From: Cristatella mucedo
Taxonomy: Eukaryota; Bryozoa; Phylactolaemata; Cristatellidae
DNA length: 64,000 bases
Direction of reading: 5' to 3'
Assembly (NCBI GenBank): GCA_009760855.2
Contig: WPIO01000006.1
Span: forward strand, 11,887,501 to 11,951,500
A program made the translations under genes and the position numbers. A model generated the notes under the pieces. It was not told where the DNA came from, did not search any database, and saw only the letters and a program-made list of their open reading frames with translations. Each line of letters starts with the position of its first letter. Position 1 is the stretch's first letter. This document shows positions 22,536-32,789 of this stretch, piece after piece.

Positions 22536-25480
22536 TAGAATAATAATAATAATAATAATAATGCACTTGATAAAGCACCCTCAGAGAACTTAATCTCTTT
22601 CTGGGCGCTTTACATTTGCTACAAAGTGAAATGCAATTGAATGGTAAGTAAAATCATGCTTGAAAAACCAACAAAATGAATAATATGGTTAGGCGTGACA
22701 TGCACAGGGTCAGCATGCAAATGTGGTTAGTGGCAGCATGCACAGTGTCAGCATGCATAAGCACATCAAGGACGAATCACAGGGACCTACTAAATGCTGT
22801 CCTAAATAGGTGAGTTTTTAAGTTCCTTTTAAATGTGGTCAGGTCAGGGGATGTTCTGATACAGGTCGGGAGGGAGTTCCAGGCTTTGGAAGCATATAAA
22901 CCTAATGCACGGTCTCCAAAGGATTTAAGGTTTGTATGAAGTATTTCTAGACTGTTGGATTCCGAAAAGCAGGTGCTACGATGCTTGGCCTGATGGGGTA
23001 GTATATCTGACAGATAGGCTGGAGCCATAGAATGAAGGGACCTAAAAGTGAGCGACAAAGCCTTGAAGTCAATCCGTTGCTTGACTGGTAGCCAGTGCAG
23101 GTCGGCGAGAAGTGGAGTAATGTGGCAACTGCAAAGCTCACGACAGACAAGCCTAGCTGCAGAGTTTTGCACCAGCTGCAATCGCCTGATCGCACATGCT
23201 GGTAGGCCAGTAAGCAGTGAGTTGCGGAAGTCGAGACGGGATGGCACGAATGCATGGACCAACTTGGACGTGGTATCTTTATCTAAACAAGCCCGAATTT
23301 TAGCAATGTTATGAAGCTGAAAATAGGCAGATTTGACTGTGGAGCCCTGAGGTACTCCATATTTCAGAGGTGCCTCAGATGATCTTTGTCCATTCACGTC
23401 AATACTCTGGAGTCTCCCACTGAGATAGGACCTGAACCACTGCAGAGCAGTGCCAGTGATGCCCAGGCGAGATGAGAGGCGCTCTACAAGAACTTTCTGA
23501 TCGATGGTATCAAAAGCTGCCGAAAGATCGAGTAAAACAAGCAGAGACACTCTACCCATATCTGCATTCTTAAGTAGGTAGTTGTATATCCTAAGCAACA
23601 CTGACCCTGTGGAGTGATTAGCTCTAAAGCCAGACTGGAACTTACTAGCAAGGTTGGAAGTTTCAATATATGAGTTCAGCTGGTCCGCCACGACCCGTTC
23701 AAGTGTCTTTGATAGGAATGGTAGAAGGGAGACTGGGAGGTAGTTGCTTAAGTTCTCTTGGTCTAGTGTCGCTTTTTTGAGAAGTGGCCTGAATACAGCT
23801 TTTTTGAAAGGTGCTGGGACATGACCTGAGGCTAATGACATATTAATGATTTTAGTTATGCATGGCAGCAGCAGATCAATGCAACGTAGGAACAGGACAG
23901 TGGGAATAAGGTCCAGAGGACTTGCTGTCTTCTTTGATTGAGATACGAACTTCAGGACTAGATCACTGGTGACCTGCTTAAATGCAGACATTGAGGTGCA
24001 GCCAGGAACCGAGGAACAGCATTCTAGTGGGGAGGTTGTCATCGCAGGGATTTAGTTCAATGTCTGTGGTAAACCATAGGCTTTCTGGGCGAGGGCGCAC
24101 AGTGCGCTTTGTCAGAGATGCAAACTCGTCGAGAAAATCAGCTAGTGTAGTGTTGTAGCTATCTACCAATGATGACAGATCGGAGGGAGGACTGAGCAGT
24201 AGAGGTGAAGCAGATATTCTCGCACGGACAGCATCGACGTCAAGAGTCTTGAAGTTTCGCGATTCACAGGTTATTTTAGAGGAGGAGGTGGGCACACACT
24301 GTAGATTGAATGAGATCTACATGTGGTCAGATAAGCAGGATTTGATAATAATTGGTGGTGACAAAGTGCAGTTGTATGAGAAAATCTGGTCAAGTGTGTG
24401 ACCCTCGATGTGGATAGGGGCATGCACATGAGCCACAAGAGACGATGAGCCAGTCAATGCAGGAAATTCGGTGCTGAAAGTGTCAGATAAGTTATAAAAG
24501 TGAACGTTGAAATCACCCATAACGACGAAGGATCGATTTCTTGCACACAGAATCGAAATGAGATCGGAGAAATCTGAGATAAAGGAGGATTTGGTACCTG
24601 GTGGGCGATAGACTACTGCCACTATCGGTAGCTTGTTTTCAGATGAGACCAACACGATTGACTCAAAAGACTGCTTCGTGGGTACTGCAAATGGTTTGAA
24701 GTTGAATTTCGAGCACAGGACAACAGCAACTCCATCTCCAGTTTAGATTGTTCAAGGGATGTGAAAGAATGAGAAACAAGTCGGGGTTGCGTCTGTAACT
24801 GTCGGGCACTCTACCGATTTTACCCAAGTTTCAGTCAAGGCTAGAAGGTCGAGACCATTTTCAGAAGTAAGGCTGCTTATTACTAGAGGTTTGTTGCACA
24901 TTGAGCGCGGATTCCCAAGGCAATGGTTAAGTTGGGCCGCCGGAGTTATAACAGGTCTGATGACCACTAAGTTAGAAAGATTTACCGTGACGCATGTGTT
25001 GGAGCGTGCTGAGCGGTTAGAGACAATGCTAGGAATACCAAACGAGCGGGTACTCAACGAGCGGCCTCTGACATGGTGGTTCCGGCCACCGCGGCGGCGG
25101 CGGCTACTGGGTGCTTTTCTTTTAGTAATGCATAGTTCATTAATCTTAGCAACAACATTAATATCTAGGAATGCATTTGATCTACGATGACGAAGCGATA
25201 GCAGCTGCTGACGATCATAACTAACAAGTGAGTTACTAGCCGCTGGCGTAGCTAAGGCAGCCACAGGCGTGGGAGACCCAGCAGCCCGAAGCGATAAGCG
25301 TTTAGATATCCATAGGCACGTAATTTCTTACGAGCTACGGTCAAATAACAATCAAAAAAACTTTAAACGGGTCTTAGCTGTATCGTTTCCGTATACGATG
25401 TTCGCAAGAACTTTGGTTTTCGGAAGAATTCTGCAACGAACACGAACACACGTTAGAGCGCTTTATGTCAGGAGGCTTTC
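22536..25480 (-). mobile_element. LINE A, near full length, with in-frame loss of the RT active site
   Basis: The 3' end at low coordinates has an ATT tail and stem-loop (22540-22620). A 421-codon open stretch (22777-24042) covers RT and C-terminal region: SNYLPVSLLPFLSKTLERVV, GFRANHSTGSVLL, LLVLLDLSAAFDTIDQKVLV and YGVPQGS, then jumps straight to TVKSAYFQLHNIAK. The FYADD box and about 100 codons are missing without a frame break. Upstream are endonuclease pieces: VVMGDFNVHFYN and GHTLDQIFSYNC (24317-24655), then a basic N-terminal region with SSRRRRGGRNHH and the endonuclease start LDLLALTETWVKS (24752-25264). Leader to about 25480. Non-autonomous at best. Confidence 0.85.
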
Positions 25481-25772
25481 TTTGATGAAGGAAGCATACG
25501 TCAGCTGAGCTTAGCTGGGTCTATTGTGCATGAGCGATGATCCAAATAGCTGCTCATAATATAAACCTCAACAATTTCAATTATATGCAAGCAGGAATAG
25601 ATTCCTTAAATGGAATTATTTTTTAATTCGCTAGCCAGCACTGGTCTGAGGGATGAGAGCTCATGCAACTTGCAAACGTAAGTTCCTATAAAAAGATTAA
25701 CTATCGCAGCTGGCGTCAAAACATTTGCGATTTTATTAGATGGAACAGTTCTGGAGGTTTTAATTTAGATAT

Positions 25773-26236
25773 ATGTGTGTATGTGTGTGTGTGTGTGTGT
25801 CTGTCTGTCTGTCTGTCTGTGTCTGTGTCTGTGTCTGTGTGTGTCTGTGCCTGTGCCTGTGCCTGAGCCTGTGCCTGTGTCTGTGTCTGTGTCTGTGTCT
25901 GTGTCTGTGTCTGTGTCTGTGTCTGTGTCTGTGTCTGTGTCTGTGTCTGTGTCTGTGTCTGTGTCTGTGTCTGTGTCTGTGTCTGTGTCTGTGTCTGTGT
26001 GTCTGTGTCTGTGTCTGTGTCTGTGTCTGTGTCTGTGTCTGTGTGTCTGTGTCTGTGTCTGTGTCTGTGTCTGTGTCTGTGTCTGTGTCTGTGTCTGTGT
26101 CTGTGTCTGTGTCTGTGTCTGTGTCTGTGTCTGTGTCTGTGTGTATCTGTGTTTCTGTGTGCCTGTGTCTGTGTGTCTGTGTCTGTGCCTGTGTCTGTAT
26201 GTCTGTGTGCCTGTGCCTGTGTGTCTGCACCTGCGC
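25773..26236. repeat. long (TGTGTC)n / (TG)n / (TGTC)n microsatellite
   Basis: About 460 bases, mainly the hexamer TGTGTC with TG- and TGTC-rich edges. All six frames stay open through much of it, giving Cys/Leu/Val/Ser or Asp/Thr/His/Arg runs that should not be read as proteins. Confidence 0.95.
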
Positions 26237-26309
26237 CTGCATCTTATTTAGAGACATAAATTAGAAATTATTGTGCCATCGGAAAACGAAATGTCTCTCT
26301 AAGCACTTG

Positions 26310-26960
26310 GGTTGTCAATGTGGTTAGGAGTAACGTGCACGCACCATCTACGCAGAAGAACGCAAAAGACAATTCCCACGAACTTTGCAAATCAAATTCT
26401 GTGTGCATTTTAGCTTCATTTAAACAAAATGTGAAGCCAAGAGATCTCCCGAATTAGATCATGAGATTGTTCCAGGCTTTGAGAGCATACAAACTAAAGT
26501 CGTGGTCTCCAAAGAATTTGAGGTTTGCTCGAGGCGTAGCTAAACGACTTGAGTCGGAAGAGCGGGTAGCACGATGCCTGACCTAATTCGGATCCAAGTC
26601 AGATAGGCAGGGTGGTATAAGAGAATGAAGGGACCTACAATTGAGTGATAGAACCTTGAATTCAATACTCAGCTAGATTGAGAGCCAGTCCAGGTCAGGG
26701 AGAACAAGGTGTAATGTGGCAACTGCGATGCTCACGACCGACAAGACTGGCAGCAGAGTTGTGCATCAACTGTAAGCGCCTGATCTAACCCAGCGAGCAG
26801 CGAGTTCCAAAGGTCAAGACGGGACGTCACAAATATACATTGACCAATTCAAATTCCCTATCCATTTGCAAGCAGACTTTTATTTTGTAATGTTGTATGG
26901 CTCAAATCTGGCAGACTTGATTTGGTCATCTAGCGAAAGGTGGCTTCAGAACACGGATAA
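26310..26960 (-). mobile_element. LINE A fragment, old and degenerate
   Basis: The - strand aligns to the post-RT region and 3' UTR of LINE A: homologs of the GGATTCCGAAAAGCGGGT, CACGACAGACAAGCCT and TAAGCGCCTGATC words occur in the right order, with many substitutions. No intact frame remains. Confidence 0.6.
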
Positions 26961-27342
26961 GTCAAATTGCGTCACCATCAATTTTTTCAGATCGAAAGCG
27001 ATGGAATTAAAGGCTGAAATTAACACGCAGTTGTTCTATCCAGAATCATAAAACACCAGCACATGAAATTTAAGTAATAGTGAAAACATTGTTTCGTCGG
27101 GCACATCGAAAGGGCTGGCAAGTAATTGATAAATAACAAATTGACTCATGATTTCAGCACCGTGCCAGCAACACCATCGCTGCTGCAGTTGTCTCTGCAA
27201 AGTTCCGCAACATAGACCTGGCGCTGGCCCGGTTCGACATTTAGAAAATACAAAATAAAGTTGAAGCTAGAGCTTGGCAATACGTTACAACGAGCCCCGT
27301 TTTGTTGCATCACTACTTACTGGTATTTACGGCGGTGAGTAA
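26961..27342. other. unassigned stretch
   Basis: Contains a 33-codon open run after a TTTCAG (27157-27244) that could mimic an exon, but it matches no family I know and has no donor before its TAG. Nothing else seen. Confidence 0.35.
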
Positions 27343-27765
27343 TGTATCTCCGTCTGTAACTCCATAAAGCCACTACGTTGGTGGTACACAGGCAAGTTTA
27401 GTATATAGTGCACTACTTAAAGCCAAAGCGTCTTTTTGTGCGCATTTGGTAGCCCAAAGACTTCGTCTCACGCAACGAAGAAAAAGTGAGGAGTTGACTC
27501 AATAGGGCAGTAGAGGTACTGATTAGCATGGAAGTAGCAGCTCAGGAGGGCTGTAAAGGATACGCCATAGACGGCAGCTGGAGAGTACATGCAGTGGCGT
27601 AAGAGTTGTGGAAGTCAGTTCCACATTCTAGCATCTGCAGCGCAAAAGCTTCTGATCTCGCGAGCGGTCTTTAAGCGATGGAGCAGCTAATTGATTGTCT
27701 ATAGATGACCTGAGGGCACGAGGAGGCTGAAACTGGTGCAGCAGTTCAGCAAGGTATGGTAGCTG
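27343..27765 (-). mobile_element. LINE B 3' fragment, degenerate
   Basis: Starts with the reverse complement of the LINE B 3' end (GTATCTCCGTCTGTAACTCC at 27340) and reads back through the SFSxxxxRxWNS-like codons to the HQFQxxRA-like codons near 27740. Heavily diverged. Confidence 0.65.
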
Positions 27766-28044
27766 TGAACCACAACAATAAACAGCTCGCATGCACTGAT
27801 GCAAATGTCCGTGTGCACTTCATGTAGAGCAATCCAGTAGTTAGTCACCAAGAGTGACATTCGCCGTTGCATACAAATATTTTTGAAATCCTATGCACAA
27901 CAGACCGATAGTTAAACAAGTTTAAAATCTTATGCCACCTGTACTAGATTACGACGTAAGCGCTTCCTTATAACTATTATTCAGGAGCCACCACATATAT
28001 AGCATCTAGTCAGCCATAACCTTTTTATGGTTTTTATCGCTCCC

Positions 28045-28545
28045 TTTCAGGTCCCTTTATTCTTTGACTCCAGCCTACCTATCAGATCTATTCCCACTAC
28101 AGGTCAAGCATAGTACCATCCGCTTTACGGAAACTAACTGTTTACCTATACCTCATACAAATCTCAAGCCCTTTGGAAATTGTGCCTTTAGTTCGTATGC
28201 TCCCAAATCCTGGAACTCACTTTCGACCTCCGCCACGACATCCCCTGACGACCACTTTGAAAGAAAATTAAAAACGTACCCGTTCACGACAGCCTTTACT
28301 GGGTCCCTGTGATTCATCCTTTTTGTGCTTATGGGTGTTGACACTGTTGCATACTGCCACTAACCGCACTTGCATGCTGACCCTGCGCACCTCACCCCTA
28401 ACCATGCTATTCATGTTGTTTATCAAGCATGAGACCGCTCGCCATTCGATCGTGTTTCCTTTGCATGTAAAGCCCCTAGAAAGAGACTGGGTTCTCTGAG
28501 GGCGTTTTATCAAGTGTATTATTATTATTATCATTAACCTGACAC
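28045..28545 (+). mobile_element. LINE A 3' fragment
   Basis: An 82-codon open stretch (28064-28312) reads AYLSDLFPLQVKHSTIRF and SYAPKSWNSLSTS, the LINE A C-terminus. The 3' UTR, a stem-loop (28465-28512, left arm damaged) and an ATT tail follow. Confidence 0.75.
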
Positions 28546-29604
28546 AATGGTCCAGCTTTATCTTCATAAAAATTGTTTAAAACAGTGACCGGTAGTTTTA
28601 ATGAAGCTATGCAGCTCGATTTGCTTTGATTTCACATTTTACGCAAATAATTGTCCACAGGTACAATATGTGGACGAGTATAGATATTGAAACTCCTTCC
28701 GTTCACTGGCAGTCTTTGAATATCCGGATATGATCTCTGACTCTAAGGTCAATTGCATGCCAAGGTATTTCTCATCACATATCAGTTGCCATGTAGATTG
28801 TGACACCGCGAAGCTAATCGTTTTAAAATGTCAATACTCAACCACTGGCTTCTCGCCGTTCGAATGATCACCGGCAGTGGAGGAATTCTCACGAAAAAGA
28901 TAGGAAAGCCGGATAAAGCCAAAGGATTCTGGATGGCTCGCACTGGTACTCCCCAGGTCTAAATGTACCCAGGCATCCGGTCTCTACTACGAAGAAACAG
29001 TGCAAGCAACTGCATCCAAGACGCTGCGATATCCTGGGCAAATGCCCCGCCGCACCTAGTATTCTATTATGTAGCGGTGCTGCCACTTAAGTGGTGTGTG
29101 GCTTCCACGTCTGGACAGAAATAGGCTGTAAACACCGAGCCCCTAACTGTGCTAATCTCAGCCGCCGTGCGACCAATGCTATTGACGCCTGAACCTGGTT
29201 TCTCGGCTAGCGACTTGCAGACGCTGCACCAATGCACGCAGGTAGGCCGACAGTATTAGGAGCACGACAGCAACGACGATCGCTCGTACCTTAACGTAGA
29301 AAGCCCGTATCCATGATACAGACGAGTCTATTTGATCGCAGCAGATGATTACAAGCGTTCAACAGCGAGCAAATCATACACCAGCGGGCTCAAAGACTTA
29401 GAGCAGCTTAGAACGGCTCAAATCCCAAGGCCGAGTTCGAAATCAAAACTTCTTGCCTGTCTCGTGGCGCCGGTGTTTAAATGGCTTCGGCCCTAGATTA
29501 TCGCACAATCACACGATGGTTAATAATGACTATCGGCCATACTTTAGCTGGTTTAGCTGGCATTGCCGGCCAATCGTTGCGGCAGGTGCTCTCAGTCCAA
29601 CGAG
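28546..29604. other. about 1 kb without recognised gene or repeat
   Basis: Only short chance frames are present. I see no LINE, SINE or exon signal I can support. Confidence 0.45.
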
Positions 29605-29745
29605 CAGCAGTACCGAGCGCTTTGAGCTAAGGCGCTTGCTCTTCACGACCGAGATTGTGAGCTCGAATCCTGCAGTGGGCAATCCTTTGTTGCCAGCTGT
29701 AAGTGATAAGGATAGCCTTTAAAGCTCTTCTGCCGCTATAAGAAT
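29605..29745 (+). mobile_element. tRNA-derived SINE, family S2, copy 1
   Basis: Matches in order the reverse complements of 42058-42212 and 48800-48950: a D-arm/A-box-like GAGCTAAGGCGCTTGCTC, CTTCACGACC, a B-box-like GAGCTCGAATCCTGC, then the family tail GTGGGCAATCCTTTGTTGCC and AGCTCTTCTGCCGC. No LINE A tail is present. It ends about 12 bases from the left LTR of the next element. Confidence 0.68.
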
Positions 29746-29757
29746 GAGGCTATGAAA

Positions 29758-30099
29758 TTGTGGTTCGGTTCGCCCATCAGAGAGCCAGCCGATGAACAAC
29801 GCCAACGGTTTATTGTACAAGGCACGGAGCAGCAAGGTTCGGCATACAGAACGCTGGCCCAGAATAACGCCAACGGTTTATTGTACAAGGCACGGAGCAG
29901 CAAGACTCACGACTGCCTTCGCCCCCTTCTCACACTCGAGTCTCTCCTCCACTCCTCTGGTTGACCCCGATGATTCATCGAGGACCACAACTGTGCAGTG
30001 GCCGACCCTGATGGTGAATTCACCATCTGGCCACCAGGGGTTACCGGCCGGTGTCCATGCCACATCACAGGCTCATTAGAGTAGCCGGCATACACTCAA
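29758..30099 (-). mobile_element. 3' LTR of the gag-only LTR element
   Basis: A direct repeat of 31702-31978, nearly identical over its length. In element orientation the ends are TTGAGTGTATGC ... CGAACCACAA, with TG/CA one base in. This copy has a 68-base internal duplication (near 29837-29904) and lacks three bases present in the other copy. The purine-rich AAGGGGGCGCG just inside (reverse complement of about 30103-30113) sits where a polypurine tract is expected. Confidence 0.78.
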
Positions 30100-30177
30100 A
30101 CTACGCGCCCCCTTGACCTTAAGGTCACAAGTTTGCAGCACCTACACACGTAGCTGCAATGTACAGGGCAGCATGAA

Positions 30178-30262
30178 CGAGCCTATCTAAGCAGCAATAA
30201 ACGAGCCTATCTATGCAGCAATGGAAGAGCCTATCTAAGCAGCAAAGCCTATCTATAAACGA
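30178..30262. repeat. short tandem repeat, about 24-bp unit
   Basis: Three and a half copies of a unit containing GAGCCTATCTAAGCAGCAA, between the gag stop and the 3' LTR of the LTR element. Confidence 0.8.
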
Positions 30263-30323
30263 TGCAAACTAGACCCTACACATCCTCGACATAGCAGCTA
30301 GCATCAATAGCTGACCCCACAGG

Positions 30324-31691
30324 CTACCTGACGGCTGATCGCAAGAGGCGAGCTGGTGCACGGCCTTTTGCGACCAGCCGGCAACTTGAGCCATCGACCA
30401 TCGTCGTCGAGCTGACGTCCACAGCCACTGTTTTTCGGACACCAACCGCCGTCGCTCCATCCGCCTCTGCCGATTCTGCCGTCGCGTCTCCAATGTAAGC
30501 AGCTGCTTCAACGTCCTGCGTGCCCTCTCCAACCTGGGCAGTCTCTCCGGCCTGCACAATCTCGGCGGCCTGCCCAATCTCTCCCTCATGGACAGCCTCT
30601 CCGTCCTGTGCAGACTCTTCGGTCTGCACACACTCTCCTGCCTGTGCCGCGTCACAGCCCACCGGCTGGTCGTAGGCCAACGTCACCTTCATGGCTTTCG
30701 ATGCATCGCCGGCCACTACCTCTCTGGCGGACGCGGCCGACTCCGTCGCGGATGCCGCCGCCGCCTTCCACGCAGATGCCGCCGACTCTGTCGCGGATGC
30801 CGCCGCCGACTCTGCCGCTGATGCCGCCGCCGCCTTCCACCTGGACGCCGCCGACTCTGCCGCGGACGCCGCCGCCGACTCTGTCGCAGGTGCCACCGCC
30901 TGTTCTGCCGCGGACGCCGCCGGCTCTGTCACGGATGCCGCCGACTCTGCCGCGGACGCCGCCGCCTTCCGTGAGGACGCCGCCGACTCTGTCGTGGACG
31001 CCGCCGCCGACTCTGCCGTGGACGCCGCCGCCGACTCTGCTGTGGACGCCGCCGACCATGTCGCTGACGCCGCCAACTCTGTCGCAGACGCCGCCGCCTT
31101 CCACGCAGACGCCGCCGCCTTCCACGCAGACGTCGCCGCCTTCCACGCGGACGCCGCCGCCTCTCCGTGTACGGTCTCACTCTGCGTTGCCTCAGCCACA
31201 CCGCTGATCGTTGCCTCGCACAACGCCGTTGCTTTGTGGAACACCATAGCAGCCTGAATAACCGTCACGGCTTTGATAGCCGTTGCCTGCCACCACGGCG
31301 TGGCAGCCTGACAAACCTCTGTCGCCCGGCACACAGTCGGCGATCGCTGCTGCCGCTTCCGGTCGCTCCTGTCGGCCCTCTCAGTCCGACCAGCCTTTAC
31401 CCGATCAGCGTGCAGCAATCGCGCTCTACCGGCCGGCGAGGTGAATGCCCTCACTAGAGCCTCACGAAGCTTGGCATAGTCATCCTGAACTTCCTGCGGG
31501 AGCCCCGAGGCAAACGTGAAGGCCCCGCCTTGCATCGCAAGGAGCAAAAACAAGTGGCACTCACTTTGTTCGTAGCCACTTTTCTCGATCTCCCTCTCGA
31601 AGTTTAGCAGCCAGCCAACGAAGTCTCCGAAGCCATCGAAGCCTAGGGATGCCGCACAAGACATCTCCCAGGGCGTCATCGGCTCCATTCC
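30324..31691 (-). CDS. gag-like protein with Ala/Ser-rich tail, of the LTR element
   Basis: The frame is open from inside the 5' LTR (31769); the likely start is the Met in FRGMEPMTPWEM, just downstream of the LTR, giving about 450 residues. The N-terminal 75 residues resemble retrotransposon capsid: DGFGDFVGWLLNFEREIEK, then a LFLLLAMQGGAF stretch, then LPQEVQDDYAKLREALVRAF, matching the usual W..FE...L..L.G.A....DY..L...L...F spacing. After a basic linker (RTERADRSDRKRQQR) come about 200 residues dominated by Ala with Ser, Glu, Thr and Lys (AAAS-WKAAAS-ESAAS units), then an acidic Gln/Glu-rich part. No zinc knuckle is seen. Gag assignment is inference from pattern plus LTR flanks. Confidence 0.6.
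   Translation of the reverse strand, partial: GMEPMTPWEMSCAASLGFDGFGDFVGWLLNFEREIEKSGYEQSECHLFLLLAMQGGAFTFASGLPQEVQDDYAKLREALVRAFTSPAGRARLLHADRVKAGRTERADRSDRKRQQRSPTVCRATEVCQAATPWWQATAIKAVTVIQAAMVFHKATALCEATISGVAEATQSETVHGEAAASAWKAATSAWKAAASAWKAAASATELAASATWSAASTAESAAASTAESAAASTTESAASSRKAAASAAESAASVTEPAASAAEQAVAPATESAAASAAESAASRWKAAAASAAESAAASATESAASAWKAAAASATESAASAREVVAGDASKAMKVTLAYDQPVGCDAAQAGECVQTEESAQDGEAVHEGEIGQAAEIVQAGETAQVGEGTQDVEAAAYIGDATAESAEADGATAVGVRKTVAVDVSSTTMVDGSSCRLVAKGRAPARLLRSAVR
30735..31160. repeat. degenerate GCCGCC/GCGGAC coding repeats
   Basis: GC-rich irregular repeats of about 24 to 36 bases encode the Ala-rich gag tail on the - strand. They also leave long spurious frames on the + strand (Pro/Thr- and Ala/Asp-rich). 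Confidence 0.8.
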
Positions 31692-31701
31692 ACGAAATAG
31701 C

Positions 31702-31978
31702 TTGTGGTTCGGTTCGCCGATCAGAGAGCCAGCCGATGAACAACGCCAACGGTTTATTGTACAAGGCACGGAGCAGCAAGACCCACGACTCCCTTCGCCC
31801 CCTTCTCACACTCGAGTCTCTCCTCCTCCACTCCTCTGGTTGATCCCGATGATTCATCGAGGACCACAACTGTGCAGAGGCCGACCCTGATGGTGAATTC
31901 ACCATCTGGCCACCAGGGGTTACCGGCCGGTGTCCATGCCACATCACAGGCTTATTAGAGGAGCAGGCATACACTCAA
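31702..31978 (-). mobile_element. 5' LTR of the gag-only LTR element
   Basis: 277 bases, the partner of 29758-30099. On the element strand an AATAAA (complement of TTTATT near 31753) lies in the 3' third, a plausible poly(A) signal. The sequence after the LTR (GCTATTTCGTGGAATGGAGCC) contains no primer-binding site I can assign to a tRNA. Confidence 0.78.
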
Positions 31979-32257
31979 GCTGCAGAAATCAGCTAATATT
32001 TTCTTTCTGTTGAGAGAATTAGGCTGAGATGGGGGACGGTCTGGGCTTAAGCACTCCAGCTTGGCGCTGAGCATAGCCTCGGAACTACGATCACTGGCAG
32101 TTTTACGCGTCGGTGAGACTACTCTGACGGACGGCCGTAGTATGCAGGCAGTGCACTCCGATAGCCGAGCACCGACCACGGCCTGGCGGCAAGGGTTCGG
32201 TCGCTCCGTTGCTTGCACCATCTAGAAAACTTCAAAAAATGTAAAATATTTAAAATA
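31979..32257. other. unassigned stretch
   Basis: An 88-codon - strand frame at 31955-32221 has no recognised motif. No repeat match within the window. Confidence 0.35.
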
Positions 32258-32391
32258 CAATTCATTTGTATAGCGCCCCAAGAGAACTTGATCTCTATTC
32301 AGGCGCTTTACATATGCCTCGGGGCTCGAGCCCACGACCTCAGCCAGACCTTGGCCGGGGCGAGCGCCTTAACCGCTGGACCAATCCAGCT
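32258..32391 (-). mobile_element. tRNA-derived SINE with LINE A-type 3' tail (family S1)
   Basis: On the - strand: a tRNA-like head with A box TGGTCCAGCGGTTAAGG and B box GTGGGCTCGAGCCCC, followed directly by GTAAAGCGCCTGAATAGAGA and TCTCTTGGGGCGCTATAC. This is the LINE A stem-loop with a few changes. SINEs that share the 3' end of a partner LINE are known (V-SINE/L2 type), and the partner RT is thought to recognise that end. Internal RNA polymerase III promoter boxes are inferred. Confidence 0.75.
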
Positions 32392-32789
32392 TCAAGCAAT
32401 CTTTCTATTGTTAGATTACACCACGAGCTGTTGTGATATTATATTATTGTATAATACTGGACAAAATCTTATTATTATATTGTATTATATTATTATAACA
32501 TTACTGTTATTAGTCCTGTGCTTTTATTTGAATTGGACGAACGCTCCCGTTCCAAGCCAACTTGCAAGGAACACGTTCACTTGAATTCAATTAAGCCGTT
32601 GAGATTCTGCTTAATTACTAGAGCGAAAAAGGAAAGCTCAGTCTTTAAGACCTTGTCTTGATCGCTTTTGAGCGTTATTCTCCGGCGCTAGTTGTATCAA
32701 TCGAGCATTTCTCGACCAAGGTGGCTCGGTGAATTAGGCTGAATTGGTGAGGAAAATGCTGTTTGGAATAGCATCACTGTCAAGGTACT
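32392..32789. other. AT-rich unassigned stretch
   Basis: Holds ATT/TTA-rich sequence (32440-32515) like that following LINE A or SINE tails; no gene seen. Confidence 0.4.

Larger units (their letters stand above)
30100..31701 (-). mobile_element. internal region of a compact, pol-less LTR retrotransposon
   Basis: Only about 1.6 kb separates the two LTRs. It holds one long - strand frame (gag-like) and about 220 bases after it. No protease, reverse transcriptase, RNase H or integrase motif is present, so the element would need proteins in trans. No clear target-site duplication: flanks are TGAAA at left and GCTGC at right. The region is far more GC-rich than its surroundings because of the Ala codons. 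Confidence 0.72.

Noticed and set aside
25663-26264. Cys/Leu/Val/Ser repeat proteins
   Set aside because: Six-frame openness of a TGTGTC microsatellite.
27157-27244. Isolated CLCA-like exon after TTTCAG
   Set aside because: 33 open codons with no CLCA motif and ending in TAG without a splice donor.
30608-31257. Long + strand frames encoding Pro/Thr- and Ala/Asp-rich proteins
   Set aside because: They are shadows of the GC-rich Ala-codon repeats of the - strand gag-like frame; no motif, start context or flanking support.
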